Origin: Tenuifilaceae bacterium CYCD
GTDB taxonomy: Bacteria > Bacteroidota > Bacteroidia > Bacteroidales > Tenuifilaceae
Assembly (NCBI GenBank): GCA_036322835.1
Contig: AP027304.1
Span: 1,426,001 to 1,490,000 of the forward strand
Direction: 5' to 3'
DNA: 64,000 nt
The notes beneath the pieces were generated by a model. That model did no database searches, was not told the origin of the DNA, and saw only the letters and a list, made by a program, of their open reading frames with translations. The number at the start of each line of letters is the position of its first letter. Positions within the stretch are counted from its first letter, which is position 1. Positions 1-7,675 of the stretch are shown one piece after another. The translations under genes and the position numbers were made by a program.

Positions 1-6
1 ATAGAT

Positions 7-37
7 TTTGTTCCCAAAAAATAAAAAATTAGGTTTG
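7..37 (+). promoter_or_regulatory. Bacteroidota-type promoter of the CPBP protease gene
   Basis: TTTG at 7-10 is followed after 19 bases by TAGGTTTG at 30-37. This fits the Bacteroidota sigma-ABfr consensus (TTTG, about 19-20 bases, TAnnTTTG). Transcription would begin near 44, leaving a short leader before the start codon at 57. Confidence 0.6.
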
Positions 38-56
38 TAGCACTAAATCATAGGTT

Positions 57-959
57 ATGGTAAAAGCGATGTTTGCAGCATTATCTGACGGAAAGAAGTT
101 GCTCTTCTTGATTTTTTTTGCGTTGTTCAGTGCCCTCATTTTCTCACTTATTGGTTATCTGCTGGTAATGCTTATCTATGGAACCGAGGCTTGGAGTTGG
201 ATATCGACCATTAGTATTAACCCCGAATCAATTGCTGCGTTAAAAATTGTTCAGATTATGCAAACCATCGGGATGTTTATACTCCCCGGATTTTTGATGG
301 CATACCTATTTTCTGATAATCCTAAGGATTACCTAGGTTTTAGACCTCAGCACGGGAAAAACTTTTTTTTAGCCATTGGTGCAATGCTGGTTGCTCTCCC
401 GGGTATTAACTTTCTTTCATCGCTGAACGAGCAAATACCTTTGGCCGATTGGATGGTTCAAATGGAGACCAACGCCGAGTTGCTAACCAAAGCATTCCTT
501 ACAACCAATAGCTTTGCGGTATTTGTATTGAATTTATTTATGATTGCTGTCTTGCCAGCTATTGGCGAGGAGTTAATTTTTAGGGGGATAATCCAGAAGC
601 ATCTTACCAATATTACTAAAAGTCAGGTGTGGGGAATTGTAATTTCGGCTTTAATTTTTAGCGCATTTCATTTTCAGTTCAAGGGTTTTATTCCTCGGTT
701 TGCATTAGGCGCGATGTTTGGCTTTATGTATGCTTGGAGCGGCAGCATTTGGTTGCCCATGGCGGCTCATTTTACCAATAACACTATTGCAACGGTTGGC
801 TACACATTAATGGGAGCAGGAGCAGTTGATTCAAAGGTTGAAGAGGTTGGTGGTTTAACCTACCTTTGGCCCGTTGGACTGGTTAGCATTATTGCAGTAT
901 CAATTTTACTGATGAAATTGAAGGAGCAGAATTCAGGAGACAGAATTCAGAATAGTTAG
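57..959 (+). CDS. CPBP (CAAX/Abi) family intramembrane glutamic metalloprotease
   Basis: A 300-residue polytopic membrane protein with about eight hydrophobic segments. The three CPBP signatures are in order: EELIFRG (E171, E172, R176), FSAFH (H205) and HFTNN (H238, N242), which line the membrane-embedded active site in Rce1-like proteases. Bacterial members are linked to peptide maturation, bacteriocin self-immunity or unknown membrane proteolysis; nothing here points to a substrate. It stands alone, with its own promoter just upstream and a minus-strand gene behind it. ATG at 57 is preferred because the promoter lies 20 bases upstream; a second ATG at 69 would lose only four residues. Family assignment is firm, biological role unknown. 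Confidence 0.85.
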   Translation: MVKAMFAALSDGKKLLFLIFFALFSALIFSLIGYLLVMLIYGTEAWSWISTISINPESIAALKIVQIMQTIGMFILPGFLMAYLFSDNPKDYLGFRPQHGKNFFLAIGAMLVALPGINFLSSLNEQIPLADWMVQMETNAELLTKAFLTTNSFAVFVLNLFMIAVLPAIGEELIFRGIIQKHLTNITKSQVWGIVISALIFSAFHFQFKGFIPRFALGAMFGFMYAWSGSIWLPMAAHFTNNTIATVGYTLMGAGAVDSKVEEVGGLTYLWPVGLVSIIAVSILLMKLKEQNSGDRIQNS

Positions 960-998
960 GCAAGGATTTTTATACTATCAACTGTCAACTAACAACCA

Positions 999-1733
999 TC
1001 AACTAAAAAGGCTGGGTAGCGATCTGTCGAGCAGTTTTAGCCCTTTAATCTCGTTTTTGCGGTAAACGTAAGCTAATCCGTATTCAGTGGCTTTTTCTCT
1101 TCTTTCATCATCGGGAAGTTCTGTGTACGATTCCTCCACTTCGTTCCAGATACTTAAAATAATTTCATCAGCTCTGGTTCTAAGAGTATTTAACTCTTTA
1201 AGCGTACGCTGTGTGTTCTGCTGAAGTATTTTTTGGTAATTGTATGCTTCAATGAATTGTTCGTATCGAACTTTTACCACTGCAATTGTTGGGTTTGTTA
1301 TAGGGGCTTGATTTTTTCGCATTCTAGCCATTTCGCCATCAATAATCTTCTTACCCCATTCAATTAAGTCCTTCTCGGTGTTTAACGATGGGATTCGGTT
1401 CTCGTCTAAGTCCATTCCATAAATTTCCCTTACGGATGGCTGAAGTTCTCCTCGGCTAATGGCCATGTTTAGAACCTGAATGAAATGGGATAGGTAGAGT
1501 TTGGCTTTTTTCATTAGTTGGAGGTAATCCTTTCCCCGCTCAACCTGATGGTTGTAGGCCGCTTTGTAGTGGGCCATTGCTTTCTCGAACGAGTTGATAA
1601 AAAGTTCAACTTTAGCAAAGGTACTTTGCGAGTATGCTAACTGAAAGGGAGGTATCGATTTTCCCTTATCGTAAGCAGCCTTTAGTGCTCTTATCCTGGC
1701 GCTATCGGTGTTGGGTAAACGACGGTAAGGCAT
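999..1733 (-). CDS. Conserved-looking hypothetical protein, helical, 244 aa
   Basis: I do not recognise a named family. The protein has no signal peptide or membrane segment, is rich in Lys, Glu, Arg and Gln, and looks almost entirely alpha-helical. The central part (about residues 40-200) reads like a long helical bundle. The N-terminus MPYRRLPNTDSAR is basic. A Gly-Leu-Ala-Tyr-Val-Tyr segment near the C-terminus is followed by RKNEIKG. It is convergent with the CPBP gene (39 bases apart) and divergent from kbl, across a 259-base AT-rich spacer. The codon use resembles the neighbours, so I take it as a real cytoplasmic protein of unknown function. Confidence 0.7.
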   Translation of the reverse strand: MPYRRLPNTDSARIRALKAAYDKGKSIPPFQLAYSQSTFAKVELFINSFEKAMAHYKAAYNHQVERGKDYLQLMKKAKLYLSHFIQVLNMAISRGELQPSVREIYGMDLDENRIPSLNTEKDLIEWGKKIIDGEMARMRKNQAPITNPTIAVVKVRYEQFIEAYNYQKILQQNTQRTLKELNTLRTRADEIILSIWNEVEESYTELPDDERREKATEYGLAYVYRKNEIKGLKLLDRSLPSLFS

Positions 1734-1957
1734 ACTATATCTGGTTTAGAGAGTTTATATCTTGTTTATTAAAGGCTTACAACTTGCGAATATAAGTAAT
1801 AATATTAAAAATACAACTCTATTCGCAATTTACTTTTAAAATTTGTTCTCTGATTGCTAGTTAGTTAACCTACATAAACTCTAAAACGCTTATTTTTATT
1901 GATTTTCATAATGTTGTAGAATACAAAAAAAAAATTACAGCGATAGCATATTTCTTT

Positions 1958-1965
1958 TACCTTTG
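1958..1965 (+). promoter_or_regulatory. -7 promoter element of kbl
   Basis: TACCTTTG matches the TAnnTTTG -7 consensus 28 bases before the kbl start codon. No good TTTG -33 element is seen at the expected distance. Confidence 0.45.
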
Positions 1966-1992
1966 TGTGCATCTGACAAAAAAATCTAAATC

Positions 1993-3189
1993 ATGTACGG
2001 TAAAATAAAAGAGGATTTGCAAAAGCAGATCGAATCTATAAAGAACGACGGTCTTTATAAGACCGAGCGCATCATTAGCACTCCACAGGGAGTTGAGATT
2101 ATGGCTAACGGCAAAAAGGTTCTCAATTTTTGTGCAAACAACTACCTTGGGCTTTCATCGCATCCTGTAGTGATGGCGGCTGGTAAAAAAGCCTTGGATG
2201 AATGGGGTTTTGGTATGTCTTCAGTTCGCTTCATCTGCGGAACTCAGGGTTTGCACAAGGAACTTGAAAGTAAGATTAGCCAGTTCCTTGGAACCGAGGA
2301 TACCATTCTTTACTCTTCGGCTTTCGATGCTAACGGTGGTATTTTTGAGCCAATCCTTGGCGAAGAGGATGCTATTATTTCCGATGAGTTAAACCATGCA
2401 TCTATTATTGATGGCGTTAGACTTTGCAAGGCTCAACGTTTCCGTTACAAAAACAATGATATGGCCGATTTGGAGCGTGTTCTCAAGGAGGCTTCAATGT
2501 GCCGTTACAAGATGATTGTTACCGATGGTGTATTCTCAATGGATGGTATTATTGCTCAGGTTGATAAAATCTGCGACTTGGCCGATAAGTACGATGCCAT
2601 GGTAATGGTTGACGATTCACACGCTACTGGTTTTGTAGGCAAAACTGGTCGTGGTACACACGAGTACTGCAACGCAATGGGTCGTGTTGATATTATATCA
2701 ACCACATTTGGTAAAGCACTAGGAGGAGCATCGGGTGGATGTATTTCTGGACGTAAAGAGATTGTAGATATGCTTCGTCAACGCTCACGTCCTTATTTGT
2801 TTTCAAACTCATTAATGCCTTCAATTACCGGAGCAACGTTAGCCGTGTTAAATATGCTATCGGAAACCACAGAGCTTCGCGATAAGCTTTGGGCTAACAC
2901 TGAACTTTTCCGTAAGGGAATGAAAGATGCTGGGTTTAGAATTGTTGATGGTGTTCACCCAATTACCCCGGTACTATTCGGTCACCTACCAAACGATGCT
3001 AAACTTTCGCAGGAGTTTGCTGCTGCGTTGTTAGAAGAGGGTATTTATGTAACCGGTTTCTACTATCCAGTTGTTCCCAAGGGCAAGGCACGTATCCGTG
3101 TTCAAATTAGCGCTGCTCACAGTAAGGAGAACATTCTATTTGCCATTGAGAAATTTACCAAGGTTGGAAAGAAACTAGGGGTAATTTAG
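1993..3189 (+). CDS. kbl: Glycine C-acetyltransferase (2-amino-3-ketobutyrate CoA ligase)
   Basis: A 398-residue fold-type I PLP enzyme of the alpha-oxoamine synthase family, full length for Kbl. It cleaves 2-amino-3-ketobutyrate with CoA to glycine and acetyl-CoA in threonine degradation. Visible marks are [14 protein letters not shown] near residue 45, the LNHASIIDG segment that contacts [14 protein letters not shown] in the centre, and [14 protein letters not shown], whose lysine forms the Schiff base. Its usual partner threonine 3-dehydrogenase is not in this window, so the first pathway step must be encoded elsewhere. It has its own promoter and a strong terminator. Other members of the family (8-amino-7-oxononanoate synthase, serine palmitoyltransferase) are similar, but the motif wording fits Kbl best. 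Confidence 0.93.
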   Translation: MYGKIKEDLQKQIESIKNDGLYKTERIISTPQGVEIMANGKKVLNFCANNYLGLSSHPVVMAAGKKALDEWGFGMSSVRFICGTQGLHKELESKISQFLGTEDTILYSSAFDANGGIFEPILGEEDAIISDELNHASIIDGVRLCKAQRFRYKNNDMADLERVLKEASMCRYKMIVTDGVFSMDGIIAQVDKICDLADKYDAMVMVDDSHATGFVGKTGRGTHEYCNAMGRVDIISTTFGKALGGASGGCISGRKEIVDMLRQRSRPYLFSNSLMPSITGATLAVLNMLSETTELRDKLWANTELFRKGMKDAGFRIVDGVHPITPVLFGHLPNDAKLSQEFAAALLEEGIYVTGFYYPVVPKGKARIRVQISAAHSKENILFAIEKFTKVGKKLGVI

Positions 3190-3234
3190 TGGCAGATACA
3201 AGATGTTAGACAGAGGACATCAGATAAAATAAAT

Positions 3235-3262
3235 AAAACGCCAATCAAAAGATTGGCGTTTT
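3235..3262. terminator. Bidirectional Rho-independent terminator between kbl and the kinase gene
   Basis: A perfect 12-bp stem (3235-3246 with 3251-3262) closes on an AAAA loop. It begins with AAAA and ends with TTTT, so it can terminate both kbl on the plus strand and the convergent kinase gene on the minus strand. Confidence 0.85.
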
Positions 3263-3278
3263 ATGTTTCTAAATCGTG

Positions 3279-3893
3279 TTAAAATAACCCATGTATCTCA
3301 GCATCGATTTTGTTGATAATTAGCCCTAAGTCCTCTGGTTTTTCGGGGAAGTTGAGGTTGTCTACATCAACAATTAGTAATTTTCCAATCTTATAACTCT
3401 CAATCCAAGCCTCGTAACGCTCATTTAGTCTTTGTAGGTAATCCAAGCGAATATTTTTCTCGTAGTCACGTCCACGTTTTTGGATTTGCCTTACCAATGT
3501 AGGAACCGTTGCTCTGAGATAAATCAATAAATCCGGAGGATTTATAAGTGAAGTCATCAGGTTAAATAATTTTAGGTAGTTGTTGAAATCCCTTGTCGAC
3601 ATCAATCCCATTTGGTGAAGGTTAGGCGCAAATATGTTGGCATCCTCATATATGGTTCTATCCTGAATTACGTCTTCTCCCTTGCGGTGTATATCTACAA
3701 TTTGACTAAAACGGCTATTCAGAAAATAAATTTGCAAGTTGAAGCTCCAACGTTGCATATCCTCGTAAAAATCATTCAGGTAAGGATTGTCATCAACATC
3801 CTCGTACTGTGGATTCCACTTATAATGTTTAGCTAGTAAACTCGTAAGGGTTGTTTTCCCTGAGCCAATGTTTCCTGCAATTGCAATGTGCAT
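3279..3893 (-). CDS. Deoxynucleoside kinase (dGK/dAK-type)
   Basis: A 204-residue cytoplasmic enzyme of the dNK family, which phosphorylates deoxynucleosides with ATP in purine or pyrimidine salvage. The P-loop GNIGSGKTT lies at residues 7-15. The DRTIYEDANIFA motif (D78, R79, E83) corresponds to the DRS-type substrate-binding motif. RGRDYEKNI followed by YLQRLNERYEAW forms the lid and helix that hold ATP. Length and motif order fit the bacterial deoxyadenosine/deoxyguanosine kinases of Bacillus and Bacteroidota. The exact base preference cannot be read from sequence. The gene is monocistronic and shares a terminator with kbl. Confidence 0.88.
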   Translation of the reverse strand: MHIAIAGNIGSGKTTLTSLLAKHYKWNPQYEDVDDNPYLNDFYEDMQRWSFNLQIYFLNSRFSQIVDIHRKGEDVIQDRTIYEDANIFAPNLHQMGLMSTRDFNNYLKLFNLMTSLINPPDLLIYLRATVPTLVRQIQKRGRDYEKNIRLDYLQRLNERYEAWIESYKIGKLLIVDVDNLNFPEKPEDLGLIINKIDAEIHGLF

Positions 3894-4040
3894 ATCTAAA
3901 GTTTTTCGTATTAAACAGATTTAAGAAATACCGATACTTACTTTTTAAAAGTACAAATAGTTTTTAATCTGTCGGGAGACAATTTGCAGATTTTATTAAC
4001 AATTGATTTTTTAATTGCTGGGCAATAGAATATTGGAGGC

Positions 4041-5579
4041 CTAGCTTTCCAGTTCCTTTTTCTTCAGTTGCTCATCAATCTCAACAAGTTGCTCAACATA
4101 TTCGCGCGAGTTCGACAGGCGGGGAACCTTATTCTGTCCACCAAGTTTACCACGCTGCCGCATCCATTCAAAGTAGGTTTGTTTGGTAACGCTACGTACT
4201 GTGGGGGCGGAAAGAGTTACGCCCTTGTAACGCTTTGCCTCGTAATCCGAGTTGATTGAGCACAGTGCCGAGTCGAGTTCTTGTGTGAATAGAGATAAGT
4301 TATTGGGCTCAACCACAAACTCAATGATCCATTCGTGTGCACCAGTTTTATTTCGATCCATAAAAATGGGAGCTGCGGTATATTCCTGAATTTGAGCACC
4401 TGTTTTCTCACAGGCTATCTTAAGCGCTTTTTCTGCATTGTCAACAATAACTTCTTCGCCAAATACATTTATAAAGTGACGGGTACGTCCTGTAATCTTT
4501 ATTTTATGGGGTGTTTTGGATGTGAATGTAACTGTATCGCCAATTAGGTAACGCCATAATCCGGAGTTGGTGCTTATAACCATGGCATAGTTTTTTCCAA
4601 CCTCAACATCGCCGATAGTTAGAACTCGTGGTTTTTCCATTGAAATATCCTCGGCAGGAATAAACTCATAGAATATTCCATAATCGAGCATAAGTAGCAT
4701 GTCATCGGAGCTTGGATTGTCCTGAAGGGCAAAGAATCCCTCGCTGGCGTTGTAAGCCTCCATGTAGTTCATTTTAGGCGATGGAATAACCTGCTTAAAC
4801 TGTTCGCGGTAAGGAATAAAACTTACACCCCCATGCATGAATAGTTCTAGGTTGGGCCATACCTCAAGGAGGTTCGATTTTCCGGTGTGGTTTAGGATAT
4901 GCTTTATCATGACTAAATTCCACGATGGGACGCCGGCTATACTGGTTACATTTTCCTTTAAGGTTTCGTGGGTGATTTTATCGAGTTTTTCCTCCCAGTC
5001 GGGGATTAGTGCAACTTTCTGACTAGGTGTGCGGATAAAATCAGCCCACCATGGTTGGTTCTCAATCAGAATTGCTGACAAGTCGCCAAAGTATGAGTTC
5101 ATCGAGAAGTTGTCTATTTGATGACTTCCGCCTAGCGTAAATCCTTTCCCCGATAGAAGATTGTTGTTGGGGTGTAGGTCGGTATATATGGCAATGATAT
5201 CGCGCCCACCCCTGAAGTGGCAATCTTCCAATGCGTCAACACTGACCGGGATGAACTTGCTTTTATTCTGTGTGGTACCAGATGATTTTGCAAACCATTT
5301 TATTTCTGCTGGCCATAGCAGATTTTGTTCCCCTTGTCTAAGTCTATCGATGTAGGGTTTTATTCCTTCATAGTCAACTATTGGTACTCGTTTTTGAAAT
5401 TCCTGAATAGATTTGATAGAATCAAAGCCATAGTTTCGTCCATATTCAGTGTCCTTTGCCTTGTTAAGCAATGTGGTAAATGTGTCGAATTGCACCTCGG
5501 CTGGATATTTCCGGAAAAGATCAATCTGATGCAGTCGTTTTGTGTTTAACCAGCCTAGAATTGAATTGATAAATGGCAT
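4041..5579 (-). CDS. GH3-family acyl-adenylate-forming enzyme
   Basis: A 512-residue member of the GH3 family, named after plant auxin-amido synthetases that adenylate a carboxylic acid and couple it to an amino acid. The three ATP-binding motifs are present: FAKSSGTTQNKSKFIP at about 97-111, YNASEGFF at 276-283, and WRYLIGDTV at 342-350 followed by KITGRTRHF at 361-369. There is no signal peptide, so it is cytoplasmic. In Bacteroidota the substrates of these enzymes are not known. It lies 128 bases downstream of an aminotransferase-like gene on the same strand, which may be meaningful because GH3 enzymes use amino acids. The family is clear; acid and amine substrates are not predictable. Confidence 0.85.
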   Translation of the reverse strand: MPFINSILGWLNTKRLHQIDLFRKYPAEVQFDTFTTLLNKAKDTEYGRNYGFDSIKSIQEFQKRVPIVDYEGIKPYIDRLRQGEQNLLWPAEIKWFAKSSGTTQNKSKFIPVSVDALEDCHFRGGRDIIAIYTDLHPNNNLLSGKGFTLGGSHQIDNFSMNSYFGDLSAILIENQPWWADFIRTPSQKVALIPDWEEKLDKITHETLKENVTSIAGVPSWNLVMIKHILNHTGKSNLLEVWPNLELFMHGGVSFIPYREQFKQVIPSPKMNYMEAYNASEGFFALQDNPSSDDMLLMLDYGIFYEFIPAEDISMEKPRVLTIGDVEVGKNYAMVISTNSGLWRYLIGDTVTFTSKTPHKIKITGRTRHFINVFGEEVIVDNAEKALKIACEKTGAQIQEYTAAPIFMDRNKTGAHEWIIEFVVEPNNLSLFTQELDSALCSINSDYEAKRYKGVTLSAPTVRSVTKQTYFEWMRQRGKLGGQNKVPRLSNSREYVEQLVEIDEQLKKKELES

Positions 5580-5605
5580 ACTTCATAAATTTTTTCAAAT
5601 CAATC

Positions 5606-5613
5606 CAAATCTA
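5606..5613 (-). promoter_or_regulatory. Possible -7 element of the GH3-family gene
   Basis: Read on the minus strand this is TAGATTTG, a match to TAnnTTTG, 26 bases before the GH3 start at 5579. No clear -33 element is present, so the gene may also be read from upstream. Confidence 0.35.
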
Positions 5614-5707
5614 CAAGAATATTTTTAAAAATTACTTTCGATATCCAAAATATCAAAAAATAAGCAGCTCTACAGAACTGCTTATTGAAATAGGAATATA
5701 TTGATCC

Positions 5708-6844
5708 TTATAGTTTGGCTAAACGGTTAGCGGCTTCAACTATATCATCGTAGTTGGCTGCCAGGTTAACTCTAATTTGCTGTTTACAGGTTTTGTCGTG
5801 ATAAAAGATAGATAATGGAGTTGTGGCAATTTGCTGCTCTTTTATTAGTGTTTCTGCAAACTCAATGTCTTTCAGGTTTGAGATTGACGAGTAGTTTAAC
5901 ATTTGGTAGTATCCTCCGGCATTCGGGAGAATTTTAAATTTTGAATCCTTAAGTATTTGCAGAAAAGCATTACGGTTCCTTTCGAGCAATACCATGTTGG
6001 GGAAGAGCGAACTATTGCGTGCAATGTAATCAGCCATGGCCAGCTGAATGGGATGGTTTACCGAGTTTACGACGGCTCTTTGAACTTTTCGGAATTTTTC
6101 CATCAAAGCCTTAGGCGCGAGACAGTATCCAATTTTCCATCCCGGAACGCCAAGCGATTGGCTTAAGGAGCCAACTATGTAACAGTTGTCGGCTAGTTTG
6201 GGGTAGAAAGTTGCGCTGGCAGCTAACGAGTCGGAGTAAACTATTTCCGAGAGAGATTCATCGCTAATAACCCTGATTTTTGTTCCGTTTATTAATTTTT
6301 GCAGATTTTCCATATCATCAGCCGTAAACACTCTGCCAAGAATGTTATGTGGCGTAGAAACAATTATAAGTTTAGTTCGGGTTGTTATGGCTTTTTGAAC
6401 CTCGTTCCAGTCAATAAGGTTTTCCGAATCCTTAATCTTTATAAAGATTGGACGGGCACCGCACATTTCAATTGAAGTGGAAAGGCTTTCGTACGAAGGT
6501 TCAAGAATGATTGCTTCGTCTCCCTCTTTAACGGTTGAGGCTATTGCTGTAAATATAGCCTGAGTAGCACCGGCTGTAATTGTAATTTCGTTCATAGGAC
6601 AGTATGTCCTAAAGTACTTTTTGCCGATATACTCGCTAAGAACTGTTCTTAGCTGCAGCGCTCCCTCCGACGGGGAATATCCGGTTACTGATTTGAAGTA
6701 GGCTAATATTTTCTCTTCAATAATTTCGGGAAAAGGAAAGGATGAATAATTTCCCGATAGATCTATTGCATTATAATCCTCGGCCAACTTAGACAGGTTG
6801 CCCACGAACGAAAAATCAACTTCTGAATTTGTCTGCTTGGTCAT
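5708..6844 (-). CDS. Class I/II aminotransferase-fold protein lacking the PLP lysine
   Basis: A 378-residue fold-type I protein closest in layout to the YbdL/KAT methionine (kynurenine) aminotransferases. Conserved parts include GATQAIFTA near residue 92, LEPSYES near 114, STPHN with N167, the GWKIGYCLAP stretch at 235-244, and the late IRVNLA segment with the substrate-carboxylate arginine. The expected lysine in the S-x-S-K-x(5)-G-W-K/R-x-G-Y motif is Q229 (codon CAA at 6160-6158), and the PLP-contacting tyrosine of the D-E-x-Y motif is L198. Surrounding residues are intact and the reading frame is clean. A normal aminotransferase is therefore unlikely; a pseudoenzyme, a PLP or substrate sensor, or a lysine-independent activity is possible. 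The gene stands between recO and the GH3 gene on the same strand. Confidence 0.85.
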   Translation of the reverse strand: MTKQTNSEVDFSFVGNLSKLAEDYNAIDLSGNYSSFPFPEIIEEKILAYFKSVTGYSPSEGALQLRTVLSEYIGKKYFRTYCPMNEITITAGATQAIFTAIASTVKEGDEAIILEPSYESLSTSIEMCGARPIFIKIKDSENLIDWNEVQKAITTRTKLIIVSTPHNILGRVFTADDMENLQKLINGTKIRVISDESLSEIVYSDSLAASATFYPKLADNCYIVGSLSQSLGVPGWKIGYCLAPKALMEKFRKVQRAVVNSVNHPIQLAMADYIARNSSLFPNMVLLERNRNAFLQILKDSKFKILPNAGGYYQMLNYSSISNLKDIEFAETLIKEQQIATTPLSIFYHDKTCKQQIRVNLAANYDDIVEAANRLAKL

Positions 6845-6941
6845 ACTATTTTATTCTATTATGTAAAGATAACAAAATATGGCATTTCTCAAAGTGATAT
6901 TTTGACGTAAATCATTTAAAAAAGGATGAAATGCGGATATC

Positions 6942-7670
6942 CTAGTCAAAAAGTTGGGTTAGAACCGATAGAGAGTTAAATTCTAACGAACTACCAAGAT
7001 GAAATTTATAGTAACTCAGGATTCCATTTATTATTTGTAACCGTTGATGATGATTCAGCACCAGTTGCTCCGTTTTATGAAATGGTGTAGCGATTACGGT
7101 GCTTAACAGTTTACTTGGTTCTGGCTCAAGGTAGAAATTATGTTGTGGTGGCTGCGACACAAACGTTCCATTTTTATAGTCAAAATACTTGGTTGGTTCC
7201 GACCATGTATTTGAGGGGAAAAAACCAAGATGCCTGGAGTGTTGCATCATGAATATCAGGTGAAAGTTTGCCACTCCGCTATGCATAATATCCAACAGAT
7301 GAATTGAGTTCTCTAAAAAGGTATAGAATAAATCGTTGGGTTCCTCCTCCTTAACCGTTCGGTATACTACTTCGCTCAGGAAAAGAGCGATACTCCTTTT
7401 TACTGGATCAAAAGGAATTGTATTTTGATTAATAGCAAATGAAACTTCTTTCAACCGACACAAATCGCTTCCTTCCTTTTTGTAAAAAACAACATCCAAA
7501 ATTGCAAATGGCTGAAAGTAAACAGCCTTTCCGGGCGATTTTCCTTTACTATATGCGCTATTTACCAAAAAAGAGATCCTTCCAAAGGCTTCGGAGTAAC
7601 AGTAGGCTATTAGGCTGTTATCTTTATACCTTATTGTATGCAGAACAATTGCTTTCGATTTTTGCAGCAT
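6942..7670 (-). CDS. recO: DNA repair protein RecO
   Basis: A 242-residue protein with the RecO N-terminal OB-fold, starting MLQKSKAIVLHTIRYKDNS, followed by the helical C-terminal domain. RecO works with RecR and RecF to load RecA onto SSB-coated single-stranded DNA during gap repair. The phrases YSEAFGRISFLV and PFAILDVVFYKK fit Bacteroidota RecO. No zinc-finger cysteine cluster is seen, as is common in this phylum. The start is five bases after the porZ-like stop codon, so the two are almost surely co-transcribed. Confidence 0.88.
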   Translation of the reverse strand: MLQKSKAIVLHTIRYKDNSLIAYCYSEAFGRISFLVNSAYSKGKSPGKAVYFQPFAILDVVFYKKEGSDLCRLKEVSFAINQNTIPFDPVKRSIALFLSEVVYRTVKEEEPNDLFYTFLENSIHLLDIMHSGVANFHLIFMMQHSRHLGFFPSNTWSEPTKYFDYKNGTFVSQPPQHNFYLEPEPSKLLSTVIATPFHKTEQLVLNHHQRLQIINGILSYYKFHLGSSLEFNSLSVLTQLFD

Positions 7671-7675
7671 GTGTG

